Positions 62,615-64,000 of a stretch of 64,000 nucleotides of DNA are shown here, piece after piece. Origin of the DNA: Caryophanales bacterium UBA6380 (GTDB taxonomy: Bacteria; Bacillota_I; Bacilli_A; RFN20; CAG-826); contig DJQS01000017.1 of assembly GCA_002438785.1 (NCBI GenBank), positions 1-64,000 on the forward strand, in the 5' to 3' direction. Under the pieces are notes generated by a model. The model was not told the DNA's origin. It searched no databases and saw only the letters and a list, made by a program, of their open reading frames with translations. The number at the start of each line of letters is the position of its first letter. Within the stretch, counting starts at the first letter, position 1. Position numbers and translations under genes: made by a program.

Positions 62615-64000
62615 ATGAAAAAGAAGCCTACTTTATATGTAATTATCTTCATTTTATGGGGATTATGTTTATCGTTATTATTTGTATCTTTATATTTTAT
62701 TATTGTTAATTTACCAATAGAAAAATATTATTTAAGAATAATTGCTATTATTTTATTAACTTTAAATACTTTAACGTTAGGTATGCTATGGTTTGGAAGT
62801 ATTAAGGATTTAGTTTTTTCTTGCGCTTATGCTCTTTTAAGACACAATTTATTAAATAGGTATGACGTAATTAATAAAATTAATGTTCCAAATGATTATA
62901 ATCCTCGTTTTGCTTTATTATATTGTACAAGAAACGACTTTAATGCAAATTCTTTAAAGGAATGTATGAAACAAGACTATAACAATTTTAAAGTTGTTAT
63001 TCTTGATGATAGCGATGATCCTATTTATTTAAACGAAATAGATGAATTTTCTAAAATAAATAATGTAGAAGTTATTCGTAGGAAAAATAAAACAGGCTTT
63101 AAGGCAGGTAATTTAAATAATTATCTAAAAGGAAGAGAAGATTATGATTATTTTGTTGTTTTAGATAGTGATGAAATTATTCCTAATAACTATATAAAGA
63201 AAGTTATTAAATATTTTATTTATAATAAAAATTGTGGGGCTGTACAAGCTAGACATAAAGCAACCTTAGGACATAATATATTTCAAAGATTGCTTGGAAT
63301 GTCAGTTGGAAGTAATGGTAAGTCAACTCAAGTTATTAAAAATTTCTATGGTTCTAATGCTTTAATAGGTCATGGGATGACTATTTCAAAAGAGTGTTAT
63401 AAAAAAACGCGTGGCTTTCCTTTAGTGGTGGCTGAAGATATATCTTTTGCAGCAGATATTAGAAATAATGGTTTTGATATAATTTATGCTCCAGATATTG
63501 AGTGCTATGAAGAATTTCCTATTAATTATCTTAGTTTAAAGAAAAGACAATGTAAGTGGACACAAGGTAATCTTGAATATATGAAGAAATATAATAAAGA
63601 AATATCAAATTGTAAGATGTTATGGTATGAGAAATTAGATATGAAATTATCTCATTATTCTTTGCCTATAGTTCCTTTACTTAGCTTCTCATTAATTATA
63701 TTTACGATAATTTTAGGATTTATCGGTTATCCAATTATTCATTATTCAATTTTTATTTACTGTTTAATGTTATTGTTTTTATGTTCCCCATTAATTCCAG
63801 ATTTATTCGTTTACAATAAGGATAAAAATTTTATCCTTATAGTTCCCTATTTTTTATTAAATATAGTTACTTATGCTTCATTAGCTCCAATGATGATTAA
63901 GACTGTTATTTTAGGATTATTTGGTAAAAAAGCTTCTTTTGCTGTTACTCCTAAAAATGATGAAAAATTTAGTTTTATACAAGCTATTGATGGATCAATG
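62615..64000 (+). CDS. Family 2 glycosyltransferase, membrane-bound, cut by window end
   Basis: ATG 62615 behind TTGGAGGAAAG opens a frame of 462 codons with no stop before the window ends. Two membrane segments lead, then the GT2 core: KVVILDDSDD, KNKTGFKAGNLNNYL, YFVVLDSDEIIP (DxD) and later VVAEDISFAADI and KKRQCKWTQGN (Q...RW-like). Several membrane segments follow. This is the layout of processive cellulose/hyaluronan synthase-like enzymes, which make and export a polysaccharide from UDP-sugars. Product unknown. Confidence 0.85.
   Translation, partial: MKKKPTLYVIIFILWGLCLSLLFVSLYFIIVNLPIEKYYLRIIAIILLTLNTLTLGMLWFGSIKDLVFSCAYALLRHNLLNRYDVINKINVPNDYNPRFALLYCTRNDFNANSLKECMKQDYNNFKVVILDDSDDPIYLNEIDEFSKINNVEVIRRKNKTGFKAGNLNNYLKGREDYDYFVVLDSDEIIPNNYIKKVIKYFIYNKNCGAVQARHKATLGHNIFQRLLGMSVGSNGKSTQVIKNFYGSNALIGHGMTISKECYKKTRGFPLVVAEDISFAADIRNNGFDIIYAPDIECYEEFPINYLSLKKRQCKWTQGNLEYMKKYNKEISNCKMLWYEKLDMKLSHYSLPIVPLLSFSLIIFTIILGFIGYPIIHYSIFIYCLMLLFLCSPLIPDLFVYNKDKNFILIVPYFLLNIVTYASLAPMMIKTVILGLFGKKASFAVTPKNDEKFSFIQAIDGSM

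Noticed and set aside
1..64000. Mycoplasma genetic code (TGA as Trp)
   Set aside because: Host-like genes end properly at TGA (10789, 12545) and tryptophans are encoded by TGG; only tRNA-Trp with anticodon CCA is seen.

Overview
The window is AT-rich bacterial DNA from a low-GC Firmicutes/Mollicutes-related organism, most likely an uncultured gut member of the Bacilli (RF39, Erysipelotrichales or Acholeplasma-like). This rests on very AT-rich coding sequence, strong AGGAGG ribosome binding sites, many small lipoproteins, a BMP-type nucleoside ABC importer, aspartate-ammonia ligase AsnA, a PPi-type phosphofructokinase and CcpA-type cre sites. TGA is used as stop (for example the genes ending at 10789 and 12545), so the Mycoplasma code does not apply. 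The genus cannot be named from this sequence.

Layout. (1) 1-3600: the right end of a higher-GC integrated element with a ribbon-helix-helix protein, two unknown proteins and a large serine recombinase split by one in-frame TAA. (2) 3600-10000: a relic field (AbiEii fragment, IS21 pieces, internally deleted MATE transporter, Fic fragment) around an intact AAA/DUF4143 ATPase with four 23-bp repeats upstream, followed by a cation:proton antiporter. (3) 10028-12545: a four-helix membrane protein next to an AAA ATPase with a C-terminal RNxxxH motif (a possible defence pair), then two tandem HTH proteins about 70% identical. (4) 12.6-40.1 kb: chromosomal backbone with lipoproteins, AsnA, PPi-PFK, a PfkB-family kinase, a complete nucleoside ABC importer, a cre-controlled EF-G paralogue, a Fur/PerR-rubredoxin-rubrerythrin operon and a YqeY-like protein. 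(5) 40153-53769: tRNA-Trp followed by an array in which three copies of a 225-250 bp repeat (two hairpins plus 20-bp iterons) separate cargo modules. The first module carries an AlwI-like restriction-modification system, a Lamassu-like DUF4297/SMC pair, an IS30 element and an 879-aa protein with a sigma-70 region 4 helix-turn-helix. The second holds an HTH gene and a truncated methyltransferase gene. The third begins with a broken SUFU gene and a GrpB gene. (6) 53.8-61 kb: a second relic field with decayed IS21 and IS3 elements, two more DUF4143 ATPases each behind its own pair of palindromes, and a Fic gene behind a 38-bp perfect palindrome. (7) 61.3-64 kb: an ECF sigma factor with a putative anti-sigma partner, divergent from a family 2 glycosyltransferase cut by the window end.

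The signals I rate highest are the repeat-delimited cassette array at tRNA-Trp and the gene-specific repeated operators in front of each of the three DUF4143 ATPases; in one case two palindromes frame a consensus-like promoter. The two relic fields share several fragments (IS21 end, istB tail, Fic tail, a 36-bp piece), so they appear to be related accessory regions.
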